A DNA stretch of 64,000 nucleotides from Holothuria scabra (Eukaryota; Echinodermata; Holothuroidea; Aspidochirotida; Holothuriidae). The notes under the pieces are model-generated. The model was not told the origin of the DNA. It saw only the letters and a list, made by a program, of their open reading frames with translations, and made no database searches. The position numbers and the translations under genes were made by a program. How positions within the stretch are numbered: the stretch's first letter is position 1; every line of letters begins with the position of its first letter. Location: positions 20,285,020 through 20,349,019 of the forward strand of contig CM074189.1 in the NCBI GenBank assembly GCA_037179385.1, in the 5' to 3' direction. This document shows positions 12,166 to 23,397 of the stretch, piece after piece.

Positions 12166-14176
12166 CAGTGGCGTAGCTACTGGGGGGGGGGGCAGGGGGG
12201 GCAAGTTGCCCCCCTGGAAAATATTTTGGGGAAATTTGATGAAATTGGGGAAATTTGATGAATTTACTTATTCTAACAAAAATTTCTCAAAATTTTTGTT
12301 AGAATAAGAAATTGTGAGACATTTCTCATACATAATTCGTATTTTCATGCAAAAAATTAACCCAGATTTCTTCAGTGTCGCATGAACCGTCCCTACTCGC
12401 GTTCCACAGAAATGTCCTCGCCGCGTTGCAGATTGAATGTTCTCTTGTATACGGTACGCACGGGTGTTATAACCAGTGTATTTGAGTGCACAGGAAGCTG
12501 TTATTTAATTTTATTTAATTTAACAACAGGTGATATAGTACAAACCCTGAAAGGCTGTAAACCTGAACTTATCCCCTTGCTTTTGCGTTGTACACTTTGG
12601 GAATTCAGTAAAAGGATGTCAAAACTGACAAGTCACTAACGTAGACCCCCCCCCCCCCCCCCCGCGGTTATTACATTGTCCTACAAGCTATTAGCAGCTA
12701 TACCGATTTTACTCTATGTACATAACGATGGATGAGGCTGAAACAATCCATGGCCAACGATAAACTTAAAGTTAGTCTAGAAATTAGAATGAACGGGACC
12801 CATTGGCATACTTAGATTTTGTTACTTAGCCTAATCCATGGAAGCTTACAGGCTAGTTCGGGAAAATAGCTTTCTGCTCACTTGGGATGTAACAATAGTC
12901 GGGTCCATGAGTACCTTGTATCCTTCTACACTTAACGGACTGCTGTTCTAACAGGATATCCTGTGTGGTCGAGCCACTATTAGGCCTCATTTTAGTGGCG
13001 TACGAAGGGGGACCATTGGGCCATGCCCCCTCACATATGCCACTTTCTCTTTGTTCTTAAAAATACGTAGTCAAACTTTAATAACACAGATTTTTAATTC
13101 AAAAGATAGCGTATGTGGCACCAAATTGCATATAAGGACATCCAATTTTTCAAAAATTTCCAAAGGGAAAGGAGTGTCTCTTCAAGGTCCTTCAGTGATG
13201 CCAATTTTTTTAATTCCTACAAACAGGTTAATTCTGTCAAATTCCAATTTTTACTTAAAAGGGCAGACTCTGTATACCACTGGTGGCATCGATAAAAATA
13301 AAGACTACATTTTCAGATTCTCTTTACAAGCACGAATACGCTCTTTTTGACCATCTGAGGGGTCTGATTCTTCAAAATTTTCTTTACGCTCCGCGCCAAC
13401 TAGTGGCGGCGCTTCGCTCAGTCTTTTGGGCAAAATTACATTTTGGAGGTCAAATTAGCTCTCACTCTCTAATCACTTTGCAGTATGTGAACATATTTTG
13501 AAGGGAGTATTTTATTGCAAACGACAAAAGAAGGCAGCGACTGGTTAGATTCTTCGTATAGGTCTGGAAAATGCTATTTCCGGCCACCTGAGAGGTCTGA
13601 TTTTTCGAAATTTTCTCTACGCTCCGCGCCAACCAATGGTGGCGCTCCGCTTAGATAATCTTTATGACAAAATAAGACTTTGTGGCCAAGAAAAAACACA
13701 AATCCTATACAAGTCAGTGCTGTTTTATTTTGACTCCTAAAAGTTTGCAAATTTAATGAAAAGTTTTACTTTGTAAGGTAGCATAAACGGCATAAAGAAT
13801 GCATGTAAAGACGCAAATGTTTTAGTTTTATCCTCATGAACCACCATGATTCAACCTTTAATACTGTTCCTGTGAAAGTCGAAAATCTTGCACCATTTTG
13901 CATCTAGGCTCCTTGCAAACGTCAAAAAATTTCCGGATTCCCCTCCCCTTAGACCATACTGCATACCCCCCCTCCCCTTCAGAGAAATCCTGCCTATGTT
14001 ATAGGTTAAGATTAAAATGCAGGTAATATTACATAATGCTAATTATGGTAATGTAGTTATACTTGTAAATTTGCATATTTTATACGAAATACATACACAT
14101 TGACCCGGAAAAGTTTTGGGGAAATTTCATACCTTTGCCCCCCCCCCCCCTGGAAAAAATCCTAGCTACGCCACTG
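12166..14176. mobile_element. hAT-like DNA transposon (non-autonomous), 2.0 kb, nested in a LINE
   Basis: Perfect 14-bp terminal inverted repeats CAGTGGCGTAGCTA (12166-12179) and TAGCTACGCCACTG (14163-14176). Flanking 8-mers GTTGTACA and ATTGTACA agree at seven of eight bases, an old hAT-type target duplication. G- and C-runs lie just inside each end. Inside are two copies of a GC-rich module (13.37-13.44 and 13.57-13.67 kb, ACGCTCCGCGCCAAC) also seen elsewhere in the window. Open frames (12382-12639, 13051-13350) show no transposase motif. Confidence 0.8.
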
Positions 14177-14177
14177 A

Positions 14178-14218
14178 TTGTACATATTTGAGTGGTGAAA
14201 CAAATAAATGAAATGAAA
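14178..14218 (+). mobile_element. LINE 3' terminus, separated from its body by a hAT-like insertion
   Basis: The sequence TGAGTGGTGAAACAAATAAA followed by TGAAATGAAA matches the 3' terminus of the LINE at 42.7 kb. The body should continue left of the 12166-14176 element (about 11.9-12.16 kb), where no clear coding remains. This nested arrangement dates the DNA transposon as younger than the LINE. Confidence 0.5.
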
Positions 14219-14838
14219 GCTCAATCCAACATGTTGACACTAGTGAATACTTTTTCTTTGTTATAGTTAAAGCTAAGATCGCCACTATTTTTTTTATAAC
14301 TACAAGAATGTGGACTTAACCGCAACTACAAGAGGGGATTGATCCTAATATTGCTCAGCGTCTCTGGCAAAATGTTGGTGCTTGAGAAATGTTTCACATG
14401 AAGGTGCAATTTTAAGCATTTCGATACAATTTTTTGAACTATATTCAAGTTTGTTTTCATTCAGTGAGCCAAAATCGCAAATTATGATATTTATACCTCT
14501 GTGTATAAACTTTACTAGAGTTATGGGAAAAGTAGAGGCATCCTGTTTATTTTCAAAATGAACGACTGTGTCAAACGTGTTGAAAGCGTGGTAAAAATTT
14601 GTCAGCTATTTACTTTCATGCCGTCATCATATTCATATGCAACGTTGACATAGAAGACTATTATTTAAATGTTTCTTTTCTAGTCGACATTTTGAAGTGG
14701 GAGGACACAGCTCTAAAAACACACTTTAGAGTAAGTTTTATGCCGTCTCGCTAAGGTCAGGTATTTATATTTATATAAGTAGTTTGATCTTTATCTTCGT
14801 TGTTGTAGAGGTCAGCACTCATGTACATTACCAGTGAT

Positions 14839-15133
14839 CAGTGGCAGCGCTACGGGGACAAGAGGGGGAATATTGTCTCTGCCCCAACCCGCAAATTTAG
14901 GTCAGTTAAATTGGGTTCACAGAAAAAATACATAACATATCTCTTCAGAAACTTAATTTTTCATCCAGAGATATGCTACAACTAAGAGTTTGAGGAAGCT
15001 TACTCTAGCCCCACCCCCAGGATCGGGCGCTTCGGACTCGATTTCTTGCTGCGCCCCAAAAGTTTTGTACCAATCATTATCCTTTGCCCTCAGTTCGCAC
15101 CCTCCCTATTTTGACATTCTGGCGCCGCCACTG
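14839..15133. mobile_element. hAT-like MITE, 295 bp
   Basis: Ends CAGTGGCAGCGCT and GGCGCCGCCACTG are imperfect inverted repeats. Flanks CCAGTGAT and ATAGTGAT match at six of eight bases. Same CAGTGGC end type as the 12166 element. Confidence 0.62.
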
Positions 15134-15139
15134 ATAGTG

Positions 15140-16374
15140 ATATAGCAACAAAAAGATAGACAGAGAGTTGAATTTGGAAATTCACTAGAGAAATAGAAAT
15201 TTGGCGTTTAAAAGACAATACCTAAGATAAGTGAATCTAAAACTTCGTGAGTTTTCATTGAAAAGAAGATAAAAAACTTCGGAACGTGTAGCTGTTGTCG
15301 GGAACATCAATATTCAATCATACACAATATGGCCCTGCCAGTTACATCAGCACCTCTCACTATGGAAGAGGGGGGTAAATACTCAACGCACTCATTGGAG
15401 TCCCCAAGTAAGGCAAGGGGGCGCTCTTTCATACTGCCTTGCATGGCCGTAAATATACAGATATATGGCTATGCGGGTTTGGAAGATCAAAAAACGTACT
15501 AAAGAAAGTTGACGATAAAAACAACATCGATATTTTGTTAAGACGCATTGTGACCAAAATTTTCTTCGCGGTTTCATCAAACAATAAAAGACCTTGCGCT
15601 GCAGTTAGGACTTAATATTTAATCATAAACATCACAACCCTCCTATTAACTTGATAATTTGTCTCATGAAGAGAAGGGGTAGAATATTTACTTTGTTTGG
15701 GTATCAACGCTGTTGTGGACGTTGGCAAGTAGTGATAAGAGGTACACTTTCCCACGCATCGAAAATACAATGAAGAATAAAATTGAAAATATAAACAAGG
15801 TCAACATTCCCTTACGGTTTTAGATCAGAGAAAGAAAAGCCATTTTTAGCAATTTGAATTTCATTTTGCTAAGATTGTTTTGTTGATTTGTGCCAAAGTA
15901 ATGACGGTCTTTCTCTACAACATTATAGTAAGATATTCTGACTAGAGATTCTTCCTCTACCAAATTTCTAACCCTTCAGGGAAAGCTGTCAAAATGAGAT
16001 AAATATTCCAATTTCCTCAAGAATCTTTAATCATTGTGTAAGACAACATGGACTTTATTTATTTAAACAACCCTCAGAACATTTTGCAAATAGTTAAGTT
16101 AGTTAAATATTATGCATTTTAAGCCAAAATTTTATGGAGCTCTTTGGGGGCACTAAATTCCTTCTTTTTCATCTTTTTGACTTTGGTTGCCTTTCTCAGG
16201 ACTTCAGGTTATTGCCCTCTGAACTCATGGGGGAACTTGGCCCCAACTCTACCCGTTAAGATTTTCGTGTCATTAAAGACATTCCTCCTTATCAGATCTA
16301 TAAAAAATTTGGGCCTTTCTGGATTTTTCTGCAAAGTTAACGCACATAAATGCTTTTATTAATGTTTCATATTA
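15140..16374. other. No gene seen
   Basis: AT-rich sequence. The open frames at 15392-15580 (minus) and 16144-16362 (plus) lack splice context or recognisable composition. Confidence 0.45.
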
Positions 16375-17415
16375 GAGGAAATTTAAATAGAACCACACGT
16401 TTATTTGATCGAAATATAACGAGTTTCAGCGGGAAGTTCTTGGGTTTGTTGGCCAACTATTTTGTCTCGTCAGGAAATAAAAGTTTTAACACCTAACACA
16501 AAACAAACTTATTCATTCAATGACATAAAAGTGACTTAAGCTTTAAAACTAACCTTTTAATACTCTCACGTAAATCAGTGTATTCAACCGAAAAGATTGA
16601 AATGTTTTAAGAATTCCGAATATGATCAATTCCGGCTTAACGATTAAAACTGGTAGATCTCAAATACAAAATATAAAAACAGTGACAATTAAAAATCTTG
16701 TTCACCAATCTCGTGGTAAGGTTTCTCGAGGATTCCAGATGAACTTGAAACAGAAGTAAGTAGCACTGACGTGACATCAACAAAATGGCGGAAGAGATAC
16801 AAAGGGTGTAGTCTTTCTTGAATCAGCAGGGAGTTAACACTGTAAAAGTACAACGTTAGGTGTAACGATGTTCGTGCATTGCTCTCTATGCATCTTTCAT
16901 ATAGTTTTACACAATGTTCCAAAGGTACATCGTGATATTGAATATGAAATTCTATTGGATAGTTGATGTTTACTTACGTATCAGACGAGTTCGTGATACA
17001 ACTCTTATCGGATATTGTCACGACATGGTGTTTAAAGGGACTGTTGCGTTGATTCAGAAACCAATGACTGAGTTTGGGAAATTTACGTGGTACTGTATAT
17101 GCATAAATACTCTAATGTAAAGTTGACGAAACAAAGCTGGACACGTGATATGAAATGTACTAAACGAACACAGTTGTTAACAGTGAACAATTAACTGTTA
17201 AGTGAGGCTTCTTTATTGATATGTCACTAATCCTGTGAAATTGTTTCTGCGATTTTTGGAAAACTGTTAATTATATAATTTCGGATAACGTGAGGATTGG
17301 TCGAAATATTTATGAACAAACTTGAAAACAAAATTTTGAAATGTATAAGGGTACGCTTGTTTTTAGATTTGACAAATCTACCTGCTTAAATCCATTATTT
17401 TAGACGGCAGTCCCT
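16375..17415. repeat. Segmental duplication, copy 1
   Basis: Aligns colinearly with 18795-20545. Shared landmarks include CACGTTTATTTGATCGAAA, CAGAAGTAAGTAGCACTGA, CATCAACAAAATGGCGGAAG, GGTGTAACGATGTTCG, AAAGGTACATCGTGAT and AGATTTGACAAATCTACC. The most conserved block (16750-16805) contains ATGGCGGAAGAGATACAA on the plus strand. On the minus strand the same block is open (FRHFVDVTSVLLTSVSS). The coding status of either strand is unclear. Confidence 0.8.
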
Positions 17416-18794
17416 TTCCGTTCACCGGCACGGCAAATGGTAGGCGAATGCATGTCAATGCAGGGTAAACTTAGACAATCAAAGGTAGATCATTACATAC
17501 ATACAAACTTAGTTAGAAATTTTCGGTTTCTTAGTTTTTTGTATGTGTGTGTGTGTGTGTAGGTGTGTGTGTGTTTGTGTAATAAGGAGGGTGGCGGGAT
17601 CTGTCGCCAAGTGTCGCGATTGACAGTGTCCCTATGTTCCCCACGTTTTTGACTCTCTTTATTTTATTGTTTTAGATTAAAAATTTCAGCACTCTCTTTA
17701 AGGAACCAGCTAACAGTCAATTTTGAAATTTATTTTATTTGTTAAATATGTATATATATAGCTGAAATACTATCCAAAGTTCATATTAATGTAAATTCTT
17801 TACCCTGGTAGGAACACAATGAGGAGGCATGTACCAGACTTGTTTATTTGTTATCCAGGTGAGTGTATACATAGTATGATATTGACATCTGATGTATCGG
17901 TACAAAGACCAAACTTTATAGTGCAAAGAGTGTTGTGCAAACTTTCAGTTTGAGAGAATAAAATGCACTTCGTTCAAACATTTACTGTACTATCTTTTAT
18001 AAACACCCAAAATGAACAGTTTCCATATTCTTCTTTCAAAAACCTTTATCATGTACAAAGCAAAGATAAAAGGGAACAAAACTGTCGGATATATGATTTG
18101 AACTTTCACTTAATCAAATTTTTAAACGAGGTAAATAACAGGCCTATCTACAATAAACTTAGTTGTATTCTCCTCGCAATGACGTCAAATCAGCTTTACG
18201 AGGGAACTGCGTGCATTGTGTGAATTACAAGCAGCAAAGGGCCTTCATAGGCCCAGTGTTGTTCAGGCATAGCACAGACCTGTTTCAAGAACAACACTAT
18301 CTTATTAGCTGGTCAATTTATCAAATAACCTAGGTCAACTTTATGAACTGAACTACGGTCAATTTTTACAAATTAATCAATTACTATTATATATTGAAAC
18401 TTGTCACTATAACTTTTTAACTGCTTAGATCGCCATAGTTTAGAACGAACCAAATCAACGGCCAAATTGATTATACTTTTAGAGTGTAGGTGACCAAATT
18501 TTAATTACCCATTAATTTGTCTTTCAAGGGCGTAGCTCTGGTTTGAAGATTAGGGGAAGAGACGAAACTTTTGACACAGCCTTACTACTCTGTTACACCG
18601 GCTCGACTTGAACCAATAGGCTGGAAACTGGGCAGTAAAACTCCATCTTACTAACCCTTGATAGGCAAATGTGGCACCGCCACCCGTTGAGCTTCTTTAT
18701 GGCAGTAAAGGAATCCCCCCTTACTGGACCTTTCAAAGTTTTCCCTCCTGAATTTTATTTCTTAGAAGGCCTATGACCGCCAGCTTGTATGACT
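17416..18794. other. No gene seen; spacer between the duplicated segments
   Basis: Contains the GT run and a block (18215-18300, GGCCCAGTGTTGTTCAGGCA) related to repeats at 30.07-30.38 kb. The open frame at 17963-18223 overlaps that repeat family. Confidence 0.45.
17541..17580 (+). repeat. (GT)n microsatellite
   Basis: GT dinucleotide run with GG and TT interruptions. Confidence 0.9.
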
Positions 18795-19792
18795 TTGAAA
18801 GAAGTACATGTTTATTTGATTGAAAGACAACGGATTTCAGTTTGTCGACCAAACATTCCGCCTTCCCAGGAAAAAAATATTTTTACAAATTATAACAGAC
18901 AAAACACTTTCATCTATTGACAAAGAAAGTTACTTAAACTTTAAAAATCACGTTTTAGTACTCTGTTGTAAATCTGTGTCTTCAACTGGAAAGAAATTGG
19001 TAAGAATACTTTAAAAATGACGAAAATATAATCAAGTCCGATTTAACTATTTACACTGGTAAACTTCGAACAGAAAGTAGGCTTATTCATCAACAGTGAC
19101 GATAAACAGTCTTGTTCATCAATCTCGTGATCTCGTGACAGGGTTGCTTGAGGATTCAAAATAAACATGAAACAGAAGTAAGTAGCACTGATGGGACATC
19201 AACAAAATGGCGGAAGAGATACAAGGGTGAAGTCTTTCTTTGAAATAATAATGATTAACCGTAACGCTGTAAAAGCAAAGGTTGTGATATATAGGCTTAG
19301 TTAGTAAGATGGAGTCTTACGGCCCAGTTTCCAACCTATTGGTTCAAGTTTTGGTGTAACAATGTTCGTATGCATTGTATCCTATACGTTCATTAGATAA
19401 TCTTACGCAATTGCATGTTCAAAGGCGCATCGTGATACCGAACATGAAATTGTATTCAGTTTCACTAGGTGACTCGTTTATCAGTTCGTCGTGGAACGAC
19501 TGTTAAAAAAGAATGTCACGAAAAGCGTTTAAAGGGAATTCGGATTCGGAAACCAATGCATGACTCCAGAGACGTTTACATGATACTGCATAAAGTCTTC
19601 TGGTACCCAAATTGGACATTTGATATGAAATATTTCGAACGACATTATCCCCATCAAAATAAATATTTACCATTTAGAGGATAATATTTGTATTGCATTT
19701 GCTTTCGAATTGTGCTTCATGTGCAAATTTGTGATTTAAAAAGAAAGACGGAGGGGAAGACTAAATATTGCTACTGTTAACATCTTTGTTGA

Positions 19793-19961
19793 CAGTAGCG
19801 TAGCCAAGATTGTGTCATTGGGGGGGGGGGTTGGGGTTGGAGCACGACATGAGGAAAAAGTCTACGCAGAGAGAGAAAAAACCGCTATGTAAGGTGCTTT
19901 TTGCATTTCAAGGTTGTGTCATGAGGGTCAGCCCCAAAACCACCCCGTGGCTTCGCCACTG
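19793..19961. mobile_element. hAT-like MITE, 169 bp
   Basis: Ends CAGTAGCGTAGCCA and TGGCTTCGCCACTG are near-inverted. Flanking TTTGTTGA and GTTGTTGA agree at seven of eight bases. A G-run follows the left end as in the 12166 element. Confidence 0.7.
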
Positions 19962-20389
19962 GTTGTTGATACCTTTATTTTAAAGGACAATCGTTACGTA
20001 AGCACGAGGGTTTTATTTCTTTTATATTTTAAAATCCTTTCCTTAACAACAGTCTTTTAAAACTGCAAACTATCTGATGAATAAATAAAAGAAAATTATA
20101 CGAGATTGACATAAAAATTAGGAACCGTGCAACATTAAAAATAGATATATTTTTGCAAAAGTAGAACTGGGACACTTCAAAAACGTTGTTATTCGAAACA
20201 GGTATGTCGAAAGAGTCTGTTCAAAATATTGAAATCATTCCTATCTGTCGACGGATGTTTTTTGAGAAATGTTACCCTTTTATTAAAAGTTAAGTAAGAT
20301 CTATTTACTGATACGTCACTAAACCAGTAAAACAGTCTCTACGATTTTTGCACTGTTATAATATTTCCAGGAAAAGTGTAAGAACTGTT

Positions 20390-20431
20390 TTTTTTTTTTT
20401 TCTTTCTTTCTTTCCTTTTTTTTTTTTTTTT
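20390..20431 (+). repeat. Poly-T / CTTT tract
   Basis: T runs separated by CTTTC units; possible reversed poly-A tail. Confidence 0.9.
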
Positions 20432-20545
20432 GATTTATGAACTAACTTTAGAAGAAATGTATTGTAAAAAGTACTAAATTGTACATAGGAACGCTTGCTA
20501 AAAGATTTTAGATTTGACAAATCGAACAAATGTACCACATTTATT

Positions 20546-23397
20546 TAGGCCTCACCCTACTTTTCTTTCAAACAGCATGACCCGTGGTAGACAGGTAGAT
20601 CGACACAGTTGAGCAGGTAAAACAACGACAACTCGTGGCATACAAAGTTTGCGGTTTCTGGGTGTGTGATGCAATAAACCAGTTCGGTTGTTCGTTTGGT
20701 GGCTATCGGCACATGCGCACATTCTCCACATCGTTGGGATAAATATACAAATTCCGCACCTGCAACGCGTATTCCCAAAATTTGAGTTCATATGAAAATA
20801 TGAAATCATTCTCTCTTAATCCATACAAATTATAAGAATGGAGCTTAAGTGTGGTTTTTGCAGTGGATTATGTCTAAATTGCCTTTTTGGTGCAACTTGG
20901 CAAGACACATAGTGTTGTATGTACGCCCTGGCTTAAACAAGGGAACGCTGTGCGCTACGTGCTGAACTCTTGTAGCCCAAGCTGTGCCCCACATTCCCAT
21001 GCGACAACGAAAAACAGAACTAGCTTATTGCTGGAGAAATCTGTTGTCAAATCTGGCATCTATGTTCAACATATCTTTGGCTATCCTACAATGAACCAGG
21101 GTCTGTGTTACTGCACCAAACTCAGAGCACGGCACATATTAACCATTGGCGGATCCAACAACTGCTGTAAGGGTGAGGGCGAACGAAGTGCACCTAAGGT
21201 GCACAACGAGCGCGGAGCGCGAGTATAACCGCGTGGGGTTCAGGGGCCTGCATCAGGGCCCCTGGCGGGGTTCCAAAGGCGGAGCCCAGTGGGGTCCAGG
21301 GGGAGGAGCCCCCGGAAGCTATCGGAGTATGAGATATTTTTAGCATATAATATTAGTTTAAAGTGCCCAAAGAGTTGAGAAGAAATGGTCAGCGATCCCT
21401 TCAATTTTACATTTAATGATAAGGAGGCTCTTTGCAGGACAGCGAGACGTGCTTTCCAGTCAATGGACAAAGGTTTACGATTATTGACAATCCAACTGAA
21501 AAGTAGGCTGTTACTTGAATTAATACAAAAGTTATTTGCAAAATGATATGACTAATTTGTTACAAACATGTAAAGCAAATTAAAGATAGAAGATCTACAA
21601 ATTTGTTTGTAATTAAAATTATGCCGTTCAGTAACCCCGCTGAAGGTATCTTTATCAAAACGTATTTCAAATTTTGCTCTGTTTTGTACAGTCACGCTTA
21701 CTACGCTTGTAGAGTCAGATACAAGCTATTTCAAGTAGCGTTCCAACAAATGCCGTCACTTTCTAAGAGTTACCATCACATGTTACGTAACGACATGTTC
21801 GAGTCTATCCTGTGGTCATACCTGTAACCCATAAGCTTACTCCCTAGACCTATCATGTAAGTAAGGTGGCCCTATGGAAGGACATTAGAATGCCTAAGAC
21901 TTAGGTCCTAAGTCCATTTATGGTCATTAATATCAATGAATCACTTATGATCAATAGTATCGTTCTCTTTACCTAAACATTAGAACACTAGAAGCGTGAC
22001 TATAACTTTAGGCATTCATGACAGCCTAATTCATATTTTTCCAGACTGACCTGACATTTCCCACAGATATTTTCTCATTACCACCAACTTACCCCGAGCG
22101 AGGCTCAAAAGTTGAAGATTATCCGATCCCCACCTCACCAAAGAGTGTCACCCGCCCGTTCGTATGATAGTGTTCACGCTCACTAGGGAGTGAACAAGGG
22201 GGGGGGGGTGCAGCAACAAAAAAGTGCGAGGTTCGCCGGGATAATTCCGCCCTTAAAGTTCGGCAAGAAAGTAGTCGACAACCGTAATTATTCACTTGAT
22301 GTATAAGTATCGACCCATAACAGCAGAAGCAAAAGAAATGCATGATGAGAGACACAGTGGCGCTTCTGTTTAAGCAGTTGAGATAAATTGTGGAGGTTTT
22401 ACCCTTTGTAGCCCCATGGTTTTGGGACGACGGACGTTCAAGTGAATGAATGTGATTATTTTACACAGCGACCGCCTGGTTCTGCCTCCTCCATCGATAT
22501 ATACTAGTTAACCACAAATAATTCTGTTGGTATATATTTCGGCGTCTGTTGTAGTCATACACGACTCCTTGGTCTGGCTTGCCGTAACGTCAATTGATAA
22601 GTAATTAGCGGTCCACGAAATTGCTTTGAAGTTAATATATAGGCGTTACCACCTCCATAAGTTACTGAATACTCCCGGCGGTTGGACTGATCGTTGTTAC
22701 GTTAGAGCAGGCTTTCTCAAATAGCGGCGCGCGCGCCACTTGTGGCGCGTCAAGTGGTATGGAGTGGGGCAAAAAAATTACTGGGAGAATAGTGAAAAAT
22801 TTAACTTTTTCATAACCTTTTTGACAAGAATCGTTCTGTCTCAAAATAGATACTGATAATAAATCTCATACTTCCCACAGACTGACGTCACATACCGACA
22901 AGGAAATAATAACGTCCTATTTGTTCTCACATGAAAGTAAAATCACCGTCACTGCTCACTGCTTTATTAGAGTCAGGGCTTTGTTGATTCACTGTTACCG
23001 GTGAATTGGAAAAAATTGTAAAGTTTGTGAAAAATTTTGGCTAGGAAAATTGAACAAATTTTGCACCATTTTGCATACAAGTCCCTTCTGAAATTCAAAA
23101 ATTTTCAAAATTACCCCTCCCACAGGACGGCTATCAGTGGCGCATTATATCAGTAACATTTAGCAATGTGGTGCTTCAGAAAATTTAATTGAGGAAGCCT
23201 GCGTGAGAGGAACGTAAGACAGTTTGGCATGCGTTTGGAACTGACTGAAGTACTTTACATTAAAAACCCACTTTTCGCCTTAAGTCAGCCAGATAGGCCT
23301 ATCTGCAGCGCTAACATCGAATTTAGACATTTAATATTAGCTCCCAGTTGCTTCAAAGATGATTCAGTTTCTATTGAACGGAAGTCGTTGCATTCTC
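20546..23397. other. No gene seen; scattered GC-rich repeat pieces
   Basis: 21133-21330 is a GC-rich block with a hairpin (AGGGGCC ... GGGCCCCT) and runs of GGGG. 22725-22765 holds the alternating GCGCGCGCGCC and TGGCGCG inverted pair after CTTTCTCAAA, resembling a hAT-type terminus. Open frames here have no recognisable domain. Confidence 0.4.

Larger units (their letters stand above)
18795..20545. repeat. Segmental duplication, copy 2, with later insertions
   Basis: Second copy of 16375-17415 with the same order of landmarks. It is longer because of a 169-bp hAT-like MITE (19793-19961), an inserted piece near 19310-19345 and a poly-T/CTTT tract (20390-20431). In this copy the minus-strand frame of the conserved block stops early (VSCLF then stop), arguing against constraint as protein there. 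Confidence 0.8.

Noticed and set aside
20887..21228. 113-residue plus frame
   Set aside because: It crosses a GC-rich transposon terminus (21133) and has no domain or splice support.
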